A stretch of 64,000 nucleotides of DNA from Ditylenchus dipsaci. Its lineage: Eukaryota > Nematoda > Chromadorea > Rhabditida > Anguinidae. How positions within the stretch are numbered: the first letter of the stretch is position 1; each line of letters opens with the position of its first letter. Location: positions 1 to 64,000 of the forward strand of contig SADC01000294.1 of the NCBI GenBank assembly GCA_004194705.1. Reading direction: 5' to 3'. The notes beneath the pieces are model-generated. The model searched no databases and was not told the origin of the DNA. It was given only the letters and a program-made list of their open reading frames with translations. Both the position numbers and the translations under genes were made by a program. Below are positions 50,527 through 61,200 of this stretch, one piece after another.

Positions 50527-53500
50527 TCAAGATGATTTGATCAGAAGCTCAAGGCTCAGGTTCAAATCAGTGGTGGTAGGAGTATGTTTGAGGGGGAGGG
50601 AATGGATGGCTTGGTCGTTACTCAGCTTCAATTTTGCCGTCATACTATCTAGGTACTCTAAATCGACATCAATTACAGAAAAACGAGCTTTTCAAAAGAA
50701 GCTTTGAGCAGAATAAAGTACAGTTGAATATTTAGCTCTCTTTCTACCAGCCTTAGGTTTGGACGAAGCTTTTTCTTGTGGCAAAAAGACATTTTTTGGT
50801 GTAAATTTCGGGGCAAAAAAATTTGAAAATTTGAAGCTAATTAGACTAAACACAAATTTTTTCCACAAAAGTCTTTTTGACACAGAAAAAGTCTTTTTGC
50901 CCAAAGAAAAAAGCTTTGTCCTTTCATTTTGATGTCTCGCTTGTTGCAGGCAGAGTTTCTAACCCTGAGCAAACAAATTCACAGTTCAAAACAAATTTTA
51001 ATTTTTTATTACAGGCCTTTGGTACACATTTTTGTACCTCAATAGACAAAATATATAACGGCGACAAATATTACAACAGCACATATTCTTCGCAAGTTGT
51101 CCTACTATGCGATACATTTTCTAAGCTTCTGAAAAAAAATTGATTGTGAAATTGGCTTTTTTGTGCTACCTTGATCTTTCGTTCTCGGTCGCCATCATTT
51201 CCAGCAAACTCAGCAAGAGACCGTATAATTTGACTGATAGATGAACGGAATTCAGCATCAAACAAAGTTAACTTAGACACAGTTCTGCATAGCAACTGAA
51301 ATACACAAATTTTTTCAACGGCTGTAACCAAGACATAGTCAGAACTCTATATGTGTTTATGCCGACGCCGAAAAAAATATGCCTTGGTGCCCCTGTAGTG
51401 CTTTTTGTAAAGAATCCGAATTTTGCCTTGGTCCCCCAAGCTGATTTTTCCCAAAAAATATTTTTTCTTCAATTGTCTCAAAAATTACCAAAATGTACTT
51501 TTTGTGTTAGAAATACATATTCACGAAACTATCCTTAAAGTAAATAGACTGTCCTGTCGGCCGTGTGTTGGCTGCAGCATGACTGGTTAAATTAAATAAT
51601 GGGAGCCAAAATATTTGCAAATGAATGGGGTTTAAGACTACCAGAAAAAAATTCGCGAAAAAAATTCAACGGGGGGGGGGACCAAGGCATACTTTTTTTC
51701 GGAGTCGGTATGGACACATATAGAGTTTTTTTTCAACGGCTGTAACAAAGACATAGTCAGCATTAAAGCTGATTGTAACAGTTTAGTTTCGATATAATGA
51801 CACCCGCTGAGGGATGGTCACTGTATCAACTCTCCACTGTATCATCATTTGAATGTATCTAGATCTACAAAGTGTCCACTCAAACTATTAAATTTTCAAT
51901 TAAATACTTAAAACTTTTGTTTGAATTTCCATAATTTGTATTTTTTGTATTCTTTGCATGAAAAGACGCATCCAGCCATGTTGGTTTAGATAAAGTTCTT
52001 GGTCACTGTAGCTGTCCTTTATCCAAAGTTAAACTCCACATAACTCAGGAATACTCACGGTATAACAAAGTCTCAACAAAATTTGTCTGAGAATCGACAA
52101 CAAAAATACATTTCGAAAACCACCATTATGACCAAGGCTTTATATTGAAGACTCCTCCGAATTTAAAGTAGAAAATATTACGTAGAAGAGGTAGTCGGTC
52201 ATCTGGTTGAGACGAATGAATGGCAGAACGTTGGAGATGGCAAATAAATCATCCTCTACTATCTGAAAAGAGGCAGAGTTAGGTACAGTACAAGTAGCAG
52301 TGTTTATACTTGAAAGAGTATCCCTAAACGAACATTTGCGCAGAATATGTATACGCCAGTTACTACTTCTCGCCGATTCAGACTATGCTTTTCAGCTCAA
52401 ATCGCTTGACAGCACTTTCGAACAAACGAGACATTTCATTCTAAACATAAAATTGTATACATCAGTGGTTTCATGAATTCGATTGTCGAAAAACACTGCA
52501 GTCCAATCTCTTTACAACAACACCTTATACAAGGACACACTCCATGTAATAACACTTGTTATTGGGTTTTCGGTACTGGTCTGGGGGTTCGTTACACATT
52601 TAAACCAGTGATGTGCGCAGCTCCGCTCTTGGCTCCGAGCGCTCCTGCTCCGAGCCAAGGGCCGGAACAGGAGCCAAAATTATGGAGGCAGGAGCCAAGA
52701 GCCAGAGCGGGAGCCAAAATTTTGGTGGCACGAGCCAAGAGCCAGAGCAGGAGCCAAAAAATTTCGGGCAGGAGCCAAGAGCCAGAGCAGGAGCCGAAAT
52801 TTTCGGAAACACATCACTGATTTGAACATTATGTAAAGGTTGGACTGAAGTCAGTTATTGTCTATTTTTACTGTAACTCACTGCTATGCCTATGTGAGGA
52901 TAGGCTCCAATAGAATCATGAAGTCAAATGTCACGTTTATTGATGAGGTCGGCAAAATTTATACTTGCGTATTATTTTGACTACTACCGTATAACCTCTA
53001 AAAATTCGGCGTCCTCAAATACCGTATTTATTCTAATTAGGCCCCAGTCTCTATTATCCCCCCAGTCTCTAATAAGGCCCCACCCTTGGAGGGGGTTGAA
53101 AAATAAGGCCCCAGTCTCTAATAAGCCCCCACCCTAAGCCCGATTTGCTACACCGGTTTGGAAAAAAATCCTGAAATAATAAGTCTTGTGCGAAACTTTT
53201 CTTTCTGTTTGAATTGAATTTCTTGAAAGCTCGCATTTATATTTGTCTTCCAAGTTTTTTCGCTTTCATCTGTCATTTATTTTTATCCATCAAATCTATT
53301 TTAGGAAATTAACAATGAGCGATTTTGAGCAAATCGATTTGGATGGCAATGCTAAGAAGCTAAAGTTTTATACGATTGAGAAGAAGCTCGAGGTGGTCGC
53401 TTATGCAAAGAAGGCCAAGTCAATCAATTCCGCCAGCAAGCGCTACAATGTTGATCGGAAGTGTGTTCGCAAATGGATGGAACAGGAAGAGCAGCTCAGT

Positions 53501-55291
53501 AAATTCAAGTTAGTGTTTTAAATGCCTTAGGGAAATATACCTTTTTTTTGGAAATATAAAATATGCCTTAGGGAACAGAACTTTCAACACGCAGGAAAAA
53601 TTCCCAAACTTTCATGATTTATAAAATGTAACCATGTGTTCAATTTTTTTTGTCCGCTACTGTAAGTGTTCAAAAATAAGGCCCCAGTCTCTATTATCCC
53701 CCCAGTCTCTAATAAGGCCCCACCCCTGGAGGGGGTTGAAAAATAAGGCCCCATGGGGCCTAATTAGAATAAATACGGTAATCCGTCCCTTCGACTTTGA
53801 GCACTTATATCTCAGCTAAGAGCAAACATTTTGCAGACCTGTTAATATAATTTTTTAACTCCCACGGTTTTGCCGATTCCGTTTTTTAGAATTTACTCTA
53901 CACCCGAAAGTCTCTATATCGACTCAGAATTTACCCGATTTGAGAGAGTTGAAAATGATCCGGCCTGCCTCACTAATAGAAGTTATACGGTAGAAGTTAA
54001 GTCGAGACTCTTTTAGTGTATTTTTGAGCCAACATTAGTAAACTCAGGACTTTTAAATTATATCGTAGCCACCTTATTTACGAAATGCCAAATTTTTTTG
54101 TACTGCCTTGTATAATACTTGATCCGTTGAAAATAACATACCTCCTGGAATTGAAATAGCTTAGTTGTATATGCAATTCTTAGGCACACTTCTAATTGAT
54201 CCAAGAGCTTTTCATGAGACACGAAATAGAGAATTTTCGCCGCGACCAGCAGCAGCCGTTTCTTGACAGCCTCGGAATCCTTAAGGTTCTCAATACCTAA
54301 AACAAAATTCTAAGAGGAAAAATAGAACACAAAATTTTGGCGATAGGATGAAATAGCCACCCCCCCCCCCCCTTCTTATAAGTCGGACTTTTCAAAATTG
54401 CTGAAACTACCCTTTCAAACAACAAGTTTAGACTTAACCTTTAGCCTTGGGTTAGGCTTCCGTACGGAAGTTGTGACTAATAAATAGTTTACGCATTTTT
54501 TCCGTGGTCTAGGACATATATTTGGGTACTCTTCACTTAAGTTTTAAAGGGAAAAATTGGTGGTGGGGGGGGTTGGTTATTTGCAACTAGGGTCCACATT
54601 TTTCATTCGCTGCATGTGCTTTAGTGGGTTTTAAACAAAAGCAAATAACAGGGCCAAAACATCGGTAAATGGAAAATATAATAAAATCTTACACTCATTG
54701 ACTATGTCGAAGAGGAAACATGAGCCATCCATAAGTGCGAACTGCTCTATAAGAGATTTGCGATCCATCCGATCCTCGCTAAGCAGCAATTCACGAAAAC
54801 CTTGACGGAACTGGTCATATTGCTCTTGTGTTCGATTTGGTTTCATACAAGTAATGGCTTTAATGAGCGTCTTTTCCATCTGAAAAGTCAAAAGGTAAAA
54901 AATTGCGCATGAACCAGCCACTATTTCTTTTGTTTAATGTCTGCTAGATAACTATGGATGTCAACCCCAAGCGAAAGTCGAAAATTTATGACTTTCGACT
55001 AAAAGAGTCCGGTCCAAATTTTGACTTTCGACGTTATACTCGACCCCACAAGTCGAACATTTGGGCGGATGACAACCCTATAGAAAACTTAAAATTTGCA
55101 GTCAAAATTTTGAAAACTTGTCAAGAGTTAACCTGACTGGTTTTACAAAGCATGTCCTTGTTCTGTCGAATTATGAGTTTCCATCGAGGTGTGACCTTCT
55201 GGCATTTGCGAAGATCATTTTTTAGAAGAAACTTGAAGGTTTCCAAAAGCACTTCTGTAGACAGATAGATTTTGTGGTGACTGTGGTCCAT
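50527..55291 (-). CDS. Six-exon gene, 278 aa, F-box-like N-terminus, function unknown
   Basis: Exons (minus): 55133-55291, 54693-54879, 54142-54296, 52182-52262, 51170-51295, 50527-50655. All phases join without a single slip and all introns are GT-AG, giving 279 codons with the stop at 50527. The protein starts MDHSHHKIYLSTEVLLETFK and continues FLLKNDLRKCQKVTPRWKLI, reminiscent of nematode F-box motifs (LxxvfkFLxRxxLxxcxxVsxrW). The rest (TQEQYDQFRQGFRELLLSED, VKKRLLLVAAKILYFVSHEK, LFDAEFRSSISQIIRSLAEF) is alpha-helical looking and unassigned. Intron 3 carries the nested TA elements, a GGAGCC-word MITE lies between exons 4 and 3, and a poly-C MITE lies between exons 3 and 2. The last acceptor (TTTAGAG) is a little unusual. 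Confidence 0.75.
50690..51150. other. Intron 5, AT-rich with GGCAAAAAGACTTTT-type words
   Basis: Between 50750 and 50910 words like GGCAAAAAGAC and GTCTTTTTG alternate in both orientations, similar in style to 7290-7735. No gene. Confidence 0.4.
51311..51765. mobile_element. MITE with TATGTGT...GCCGACGCCGAAAAAAATATGCCTTGGT arms and flanking repeat
   Basis: Arms at 51350-51392 and 51672-51720 are inverse. TTCAACGGCTGTAACCAAGA plus ten more bases before the element recurs, nearly exact, at about 51728-51762, a long direct repeat flanking it. The interior contains GCCTTGGTCCCCCAAGC and a G9 run. Sits in an intron just upstream of exon 5 of the 278-aa gene. Confidence 0.65.
52606..52819. mobile_element. 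hAT-like MITE with iterated GGAGCCAAGAGCCAGAGC
   Basis: Ends CAGTGATGTG / CACATCACTG; flanks ATTTAAAC and ATTTGAAC match 7 of 8. The interior is almost wholly GGAGCCAA and GAGCCAGAGC words on the right half, with their inverse (CTTGGCTCC, GCTCCTGCTCC) on the left. Open frames on both strands are artefacts. One-ended relatives occur at 61186 and 19330. Confidence 0.88.
53022..53778 (+). mobile_element. CCGTATTTATTCTAATTAGG-ended TA element carrying a HTH gene, nested
   Basis: Ends CCGTATTTATTCTAATTAGG and exact inverse, TA at 53020-53021 and 53779-53780. Subterminal GGCCCCAGTCTCTAATAAGG arrays near both ends are in direct orientation. It contains a short open frame for a pogo-type DNA-binding domain. 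Removal restores the outer element. Confidence 0.88.
53315..53521 (+). CDS. Pogo/CENP-B-type helix-turn-helix protein, 68 aa
   Basis: MSDFEQIDLDGNAKKLKFYT followed by KKLEVVAYAKK, ASKRYNVDRKCVRKWMEQEE matches the N-terminal Brinker/pogo-like HTH (YTxxxKLxVvxyAxxxxxxxAaxxfxVdxxxVrxW). The frame is intact from ATG to a stop; CAAGTTAGT near its end could be a splice donor to a lost exon. There is no DDE catalytic region in the element. It could bind the element's own ends; that is inference. Confidence 0.7.
   Translation: MSDFEQIDLDGNAKKLKFYTIEKKLEVVAYAKKAKSINSASKRYNVDRKCVRKWMEQEEQLSKFKLVF
54345..54595. mobile_element. Poly-C/poly-G MITE, copy B4
   Basis: GGCGATAGGATGAAATAGCC plus a C14 run on the left and GGTTATTTGCAACTAGGGTC on the right, with the family's interior (AACAAGTTTAGACTTAACC, GAAGTTGTGACTAATAAATA). 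Flanks CAAAATTTT and CACATTTTT match 7 of 9. The most diverged of the four copies. Confidence 0.7.
54950..55082. mobile_element. Small MITE with iterated AAAGTCGAAA / GACTTTCGAC
   Basis: CTATGGATGTCAACCCCAAG on the left and GGATGACAACCCTATAG on the right are roughly inverse. Between them GAAAGTCGAAAATT, GACTTTCGACTAAA, GACTTTCGACG repeat. Ends resemble the TAGGGTTGTC group. Within intron 1 of the 278-aa gene. Confidence 0.55.
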
Positions 55292-55620
55292 AGATCTGCC
55301 TGATATTGTAAAAATAAATTTTTTTGGGATTGATTTTAAACAGCTGATTTAAGCTCTCTCGATTTAAATTATTACAGCCAAAATATCGATTAGATAGTAC
55401 CGTATTGTCTGTGGTAGCGGCAACTTTCAACTATTCAAAAACGTTAAATAGCACGTCTCTCAGCAATGTGAATTGTTTGGTGTTTGAAAAATACTAGTGG
55501 TCAAAGGTTCTTTTCCCAATAACTAAACAGACACTTTTCATGATTCACTTTTGGAGCATGACTATTTTTGTGCGGCCAGTTAGCCACATTTAATTATTTC
55601 CGATGAGCAATATTTCTGAT

Positions 55621-56047
55621 CAGTGTTTTAAATCGATGTTTTTGCGTTTTTTGGCACCGGCAGCGATTTAATTTACTTGAAATCATTACACAGATATGGG
55701 TGATACATCATTTCGTAGAGAAATTTCTCCGCTACAGAATAGTGCTGATATATTTTGCATATGAGCATATTTAAGGGTATTTCAGGGTCGTTTTATAGAT
55801 GAACTGCCCGGTGTCGAAAAAAGCATCGGCAAAAGTTCAGCACCGGGTGTGCGGCACCGGGCAGTTCATCTATAAAACGACCCTAAAATACCCTTGAATA
55901 TGCTCATATGCAAAATATATCAGCACTATTCTGTAGCGGAGAAATTTCTCTGCGAAATGATGTATCATCTATATCTGTGTAATGATTTCAAGTAAATTAA
56001 ATCGCTGCCGGTGCCAAAAAACGCAAAAACATCGATTTACAACACTG
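55621..56047. mobile_element. hAT-like 427-bp palindrome with CAGTGTTTTAAATCG ends
   Basis: About 190-base near-identical arms around a 40-base loop (near 55815-55855). Ends CAGTGTTTTAAATC and TTTACAACACTG; flanks TTTCTGAT and CTTCTGAT match 7 of 8. GGCACCGG words recur in the loop and arms. Lies just upstream of the 278-aa gene's start. Confidence 0.85.
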
Positions 56048-56059
56048 CTTCTGATCCGC

Positions 56060-56440
56060 ATTCTGAATTCTGATTCGCTGGATCACTTTTTCGCAAAAAG
56101 TCTACCCCCTGATCAAAAACTACCCTTTTATAAAGGAACCCCTTTACTAAATTTAGTAAACCCCCGAAAAACCAACTTTCAAGGGCTTCTGGCCACTTTG
56201 GAGCGGAATTCTGACCGGCTGAACGTGATTTTTGACTAGCAATACTTTTTTTTCGCCGCAAATTTAATTTGTTTGCTGAAAACTTGGCGCAAAATTATTC
56301 GTGGCAAAATTTGCGTCAGAAAAAATATATTTGCGGCAGAAAAAGTATTTTTGCTGCAAAAAAGTAAAATCTGCGGCAAAAAAGTTTTGCCCATTTTTGA
56401 CTGAAAAATTGGTTTGGCCGCAAAATTTTTACTTAAATTG
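56060..56440. repeat. Fragments related to 29090-29180 and a GGCAAAAATTTGCG-word block
   Basis: ACCAACTTTCAAGGGCTTCT, GGCCACTTTGGAGCGGAAT matches the inner arm of 28885-29655. From 56240 to 56430, words like TTGCGGCAGAAAAAGTATTT alternate as in 7290-7735. Confidence 0.5.
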
Positions 56441-56449
56441 GACAAATCA

Positions 56450-57020
56450 TCGAACTTAGTCGGGGAAATACAGAATTTACTTTTGGAAATAAGTATTTTG
56501 GTGTGTGTTCTTAATGACTGTGGGTCATAAATAACTCGCTTAGCACGACCTAACGGGCGCTGGCCTACCGAAGCCTAAGGCTAAAAGATACCCCTAAAAC
56601 TCCCCAAAAAGGGGGTTATTTAAGAAAGGTTGTTTATAGTGCTGATGATAACCCAATATATTGGTATTGGGTGTATTGTGTCTAATTTAGGTAACGGTGC
56701 TGTACTGTTTTAAACCGAGGGCTGAAAAAAAGGAACAAAAGAGAGAAGATACCTAAGGCCAAAGCGAGAGATGACAGCATCAACAGAGAAGAGAGCCAGA
56801 ATTTTTCAAACCGAGGGCTGGAAAAAAAAGAACAATAACCGCCCATAGAATCGACTCAGACTGGAAGCGACACAAATTCGTCTGATGCGTCTGATGCATT
56901 TCCCTGGTAGTCATAACTTTGCATCAATAAGTACAATAGTCAATAAAATGTTTTCTATCTGCACCAGCAACGAGTCAACCCAGTGAACAGCTTTTCTTCG
57001 TGGCTCGGGACGTCTACGAT
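56450..57020. other. Intergenic spacer
   Basis: Contains a partial duplication (AAACCGAGGGCTGAAAAAAA at 56714 and 56808) and no supported gene. A fragment near 56530-56585 (CTTAGCACGACC, GGCCTACCGAAGCCTAAGGC) resembles the interior of the poly-C family. Confidence 0.45.
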
Positions 57021-57024
57021 TATA

Positions 57025-57214
57025 CAGTCAAACCTCGATAATCCGCCACGCCAAAAAGTTCGTTCCTGCCTAGGGTGCGACACTTTTTTCACCCCGATTT
57101 CTGAACATTTTTGCTAGTTCTGTTTTGACAGTCTGGTCCCAAATATCGTGAGGATTCCGATTTTGCCGATCGTTTTTCAGAATTATAAAAAAATTTCCTC
57201 TAAAAAAGCTGTTA
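57025..57214. mobile_element. Pogo-like TA MITE, left half (P6)
   Basis: CAGTCAAACCTCGATAATCC preceded by TA, then the family core (GTTCGTTCCTGCCTAGGGTG, GACAGTCTGGTCCCAAATAT, CCGATTTTGCCGATCGTTTT). The right half is missing. Confidence 0.75.
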
Positions 57215-57324
57215 ATTTCGCTGTTAAAATTTGTCTATTGGACTGCTATTGTTTTTGTCGACCGCGAATAAATGTTGTAGAGTCATCGCTTTTTAAAATT
57301 TATTCGGTATTGGGCCAATGGCCC

Positions 57325-57735
57325 TGTTTATAGTCGGGGTCAACTTTTAGGGTCAACTTTTTCTTAAATTCAAAAAATGTCAATATTTTTCTCAATATTT
57401 ATTTATTTTGATAGTTATGACTCTAGGGCAACTTTTTGAGCTCTACACAAAAATATAGGCAGTTTTTCCGACTGATTTATAAAAATTCGATGCAGAAAAA
57501 TCGGTGAGTAAAAAGTTGACGGGTCAACTGGGGTCAACTTAGGGTCAACTTTTGCTAAAATTTTGTAAAGATAGGATTTTGAACTTCTGTAAAGGCCATC
57601 TTGTAGAGCTCAAAAAGTTGAGTGGGGGTGAAAAATATTAGATTTGGCACTTTCCCTTCAAAAAATTGATATTTTGGTAATTTTGACAAAAGTTGACCCT
57701 AAAAAGTTGAGGGGTCAACTCGACTATGAACACTG
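57325..57735. mobile_element. Palindromic MITE with iterated GGGTCAACTT, inside a TATTGGG-word element
   Basis: GTTTATAGTCGGGGTCAACT and its near-inverse AGTTGACCCTAAAAAGTTGA ... CTCGACTATGAACACTG. Words GGGTCAACTTTT recur about eight times. To its right (57740-57905) TATTGGG words continue, and GGTATTGGGCCAATGG lies to its left, so it appears inserted into a second iterated-word element whose right end inverts to CTAGAGCTGTAG. Confidence 0.6.
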
Positions 57736-58249
57736 CCAATATATGGGGATCCGTCATAATATTGGGTATTGGGATTGAGTTTTGAAATGGCCAAAAATAT
57801 TCTATTGCAGTATTGGGTGGGTCCGTTTTGAAATATTGGGTATTGGTATTGGGTTCAAAAATGGTCAAAAATATTGTATTGGGGTATTGGGTTTGAGCAA
57901 ATCTACAGCTCTAGTTGTTTATGGGGGTTTTTTATGGGTTTGATGTCAATTTTAGCCTTTATGAGACAACCTAATAAAAGAACGTGACTGTATCAGACAT
58001 AACTTTTTATATCATTGTGTGTTGCATGTACTTTATTTTATTATTCATTTCATTTTTTGTTTTTGAAAAAGATAATAACAAAAACTGCTTAACTGAATCA
58101 GTTTTTCGAGAAGCTGCATGGAAGAATTCCTCCGAAACAATGTTTTAAATGGACGCCAAAAATAATTCCTCATTGGCTATACATATATTGTTTAAAGATT
58201 GAATTTGGTTGATCTGCGGGTAGCCAGCAACGTAGCTTTGTGTGTCTGT

Positions 58250-61200
58250 ATGCGATTGGGCTGCTTTCGGTCGTGCCATTGCTGCTATATATCTCGGCAT
58301 TACCGATCCAGATGGTGGCTGGTGTTCGCAGGTATTTTCCTGCTGCTTTTGGTGGTGGTCTGGGAAGAGAGCAGCATTGGTAGTATAAGGACTTGGTATG
58401 GCAACCATTACAGTCGTCTGATCTACCTCCCCATCACTGGAAACAGGGCATCTGCTTCAAGATTAGTTAGCGAAAATGTTACAGGTGCGTCTATTTTTCC
58501 ATAAAATTGTATAACACCGTTGTATCAGCTTTTTGAATAATTTGTGTAAGACTTTGAATAATTTTTTGCTGAGCTCACTCCGAGTGAAAATTGTCACTCA
58601 CTTACACTCACAAGGTCTTTTCTCAATTCTCACTATCACTCACTGACTGTGAGGACAGGATGACAGGTCCGCTGTCCACTGACAGGTCCGAAAATTGTGT
58701 CCTCAGCAAAACACTGCTATAAATACACAAACTAGCAATAAAACAAAAAAACAGGTTGGATAACCGAGTGGTTGAGCACTTTGATTTTTCATGTAAAACC
58801 CTGAGTTCTTTTTCGTCTCGCACTGTACTCTTTTGACTTGCTTCGAATGACTCAAAAGAGTACAATGAAAGACGAAAGAGAATTTTCGCGCGCGAATTCA
58901 AACATTTGAAGTTCTCGTTGTCGGCGATGGCTATGGTCTTTTAACGCGAATTTGTTTTGTGATTTCACCAGTAGTTTTCATCACCAGAATTTTTTTCAAA
59001 AAGACCACTGTTTTACAATCATTTCAATTACAGTTTTTAGTCACTTCTGAGCAGCTAAACATCGGCGTGGTGGTTATCCTAAAGCACAGCAAAGATGTGG
59101 AGGAGTATTCCTTGGCTCAGCGCACCCTTCACTGCTACTGCCAGTTCCACCAATACATATTGATGGTCATTGATCTGCAAGCCAGCACCCTCAACAGCTA
59201 TCCTGATCCAGAAGTGTCCAGCTGGAGGAGGATATGCAACCAAACTGATGTAAGTATTGCGTAAAACCCCAGGTGCACCCCACCTGAACCCAAAGAGTAT
59301 GCGTTCTCTAAGCGTATACCACCAAAGAGTATGAGTTCTGTAACCAAATATCGGTTCGAGAAAATTATACTCTTTGGGAGGGGGTGCACTTGGGTGCTGT
59401 CAAGTATTGATATCGAATTTTGCTGGGTAATTTGTTGTTAGCTTTGCAGTTCATGTTCCGCAGACACTGTGTGCTGGCTCAATTGCTTCGCAGCAACCAA
59501 ACCACCAACCTCGACTACGTGCTGTTTGTGGATGGGGATGTGGGTGTGATCAATCCAACCATCTACTGGAAGACTACATTCCGCAATCGACAGCACCAAT
59601 TGATCTGGTCTTCTATAACCGAATTTTCAACTACGAGGTCATGGCTGGCAGCTATATAGCTAGGTTTGGTGGTTTATCTATGTACAGTTGACGATCGGAT
59701 TCACAACACCGCAGATTAGCTTCACGACCGCATTGACGACACCTTAGGGTCGGTCCCTTGAGGTGACGTTGTAATTACGCGCTGTATTCCGCGCCTCTAA
59801 AAAACTGTTTTTTTTGCCAAGGGCTCAAATTGTTTTACTCCGCCAAATTTACCCCGTAAAGATCTGTTACAATAAATTTCACCATCGAGGCCAATTGGGG
59901 GTAAGGCAAGCCAAAAAGTCAAATTTTGGCCAAAACTTTTTGCTGAAAAGTGTCGACCGCAACCTAAAAACATGCTTCAAGCGTGTTTCAGCTGCTAAAA
60001 CGCTGAAAAAACATGATCTAGGGGGATTTTGAATTAGGCGGTATATTGTAATTTAACAAAAAAAATATTCTTAGGATGAAGGTTAATTATAATTTACAAT
60101 AACTTTTAAAATTCCAGACGATCCAACTACACCATCCAGTTCTTAGAAACATGGGCCAACTACTTCTTCCAATTACCTCCCAGTTTCCATGGCTCCGACA
60201 ACGGGGCTATTCATGTAAGTGTTCTCCAGTGGAATGGTCAGCCCACATTTATCAATTCAGGCAGTTCTTCTAGACCAACTCTGTCCCCATGTGCCCCAGC
60301 CAGAAAAAGGATTTGTCATGAGTTGTGGGCCAGCTCTGTGGATTACGCAGGACTGTCCCTATTCACCAGTTGTGCCCGATCCATTTTGGGCCATCGCAAC
60401 CTGTTTGTGGATGATGCAGACGGTCGCATTGTCGTTCTCAACAACTCCACTGGTTACTGGGCCAGAGATGGTTGGTTGACTGGCAATCAATGGTCGGCTG
60501 AAGACTTCATGTTGCATGGATGGCAAAGAAGGTAGCCGCTTTATTTTAGAAAGATGTCCCAGATGCAGTAATGTAAAAAATGAGAATACTTCAGGCAATT
60601 GTGCACTTGAGGGCACTGGTTCAAAATGTGGTACCCCAAAATTTATACATGAGAAATTTTCAGCTTGGTCCCCCCTGTTCATTATGGAACTCCTACACAA
60701 AGTGCGCCCCAAAATTTTAGCTTGGTCCCCCTATTGTTGATGTTTGGTCCCCCGTATTGATCACCTTCAAACAATAGGGGGGACCAAGGCATTTTCAAGG
60801 AAAAACAACAGGGGGGACCAAGCTAAAATTTTGGGGCGCACTTTGTGTAGGAGTTCCTTCATTATAGTTATGGTAACAATGTGATTATGGTGATCATGGT
60901 GAGTATTCGAGATGGCCTCGGGACGGGACGGGATTTCCGTCCCATTCCGAAGGGTCTTTATCATGTTATTTCGTCCCGGAAAAAATCCAGTCTGTCCGGT
61001 TCGGCGTACCGCCCCGGAAATATTTTTTGTCCTGTCTCGTTCCTACATAGGCCATTTGCATCTCTAGTGATTATGACTAACATAATCATCTTATCTATGA
61101 TCACCTTCAAAATAACAGCGCGGACCTGCAGATAATTGCGTGCCCAAATTTTCGGGCTACCATATTGTAAACCAGTTCCCACTGGGGGGCAGTGATGTAT

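Larger units (their letters stand above)
52987..53990. mobile_element. CCGTATAACCTC-ended TA MITE (outer), copy C4
   Basis: CCGTATAACCTCTAAAAATT and inverse ATAGAAGTTATACGG flanked by TA at 52985-52986 and 53991-53992. Its interior (CGACTTTGAGCACTTATATC...AAACATTTTGCAGA) matches 5782-6022. Interrupted at 53020 by the element below. Confidence 0.82.

Noticed and set aside
52473..52825. Pro/Ala/Glu-rich frames on both strands resembling a repeat protein
   Set aside because: Encoded by the GGAGCC-word element with hAT-like ends and target duplication.
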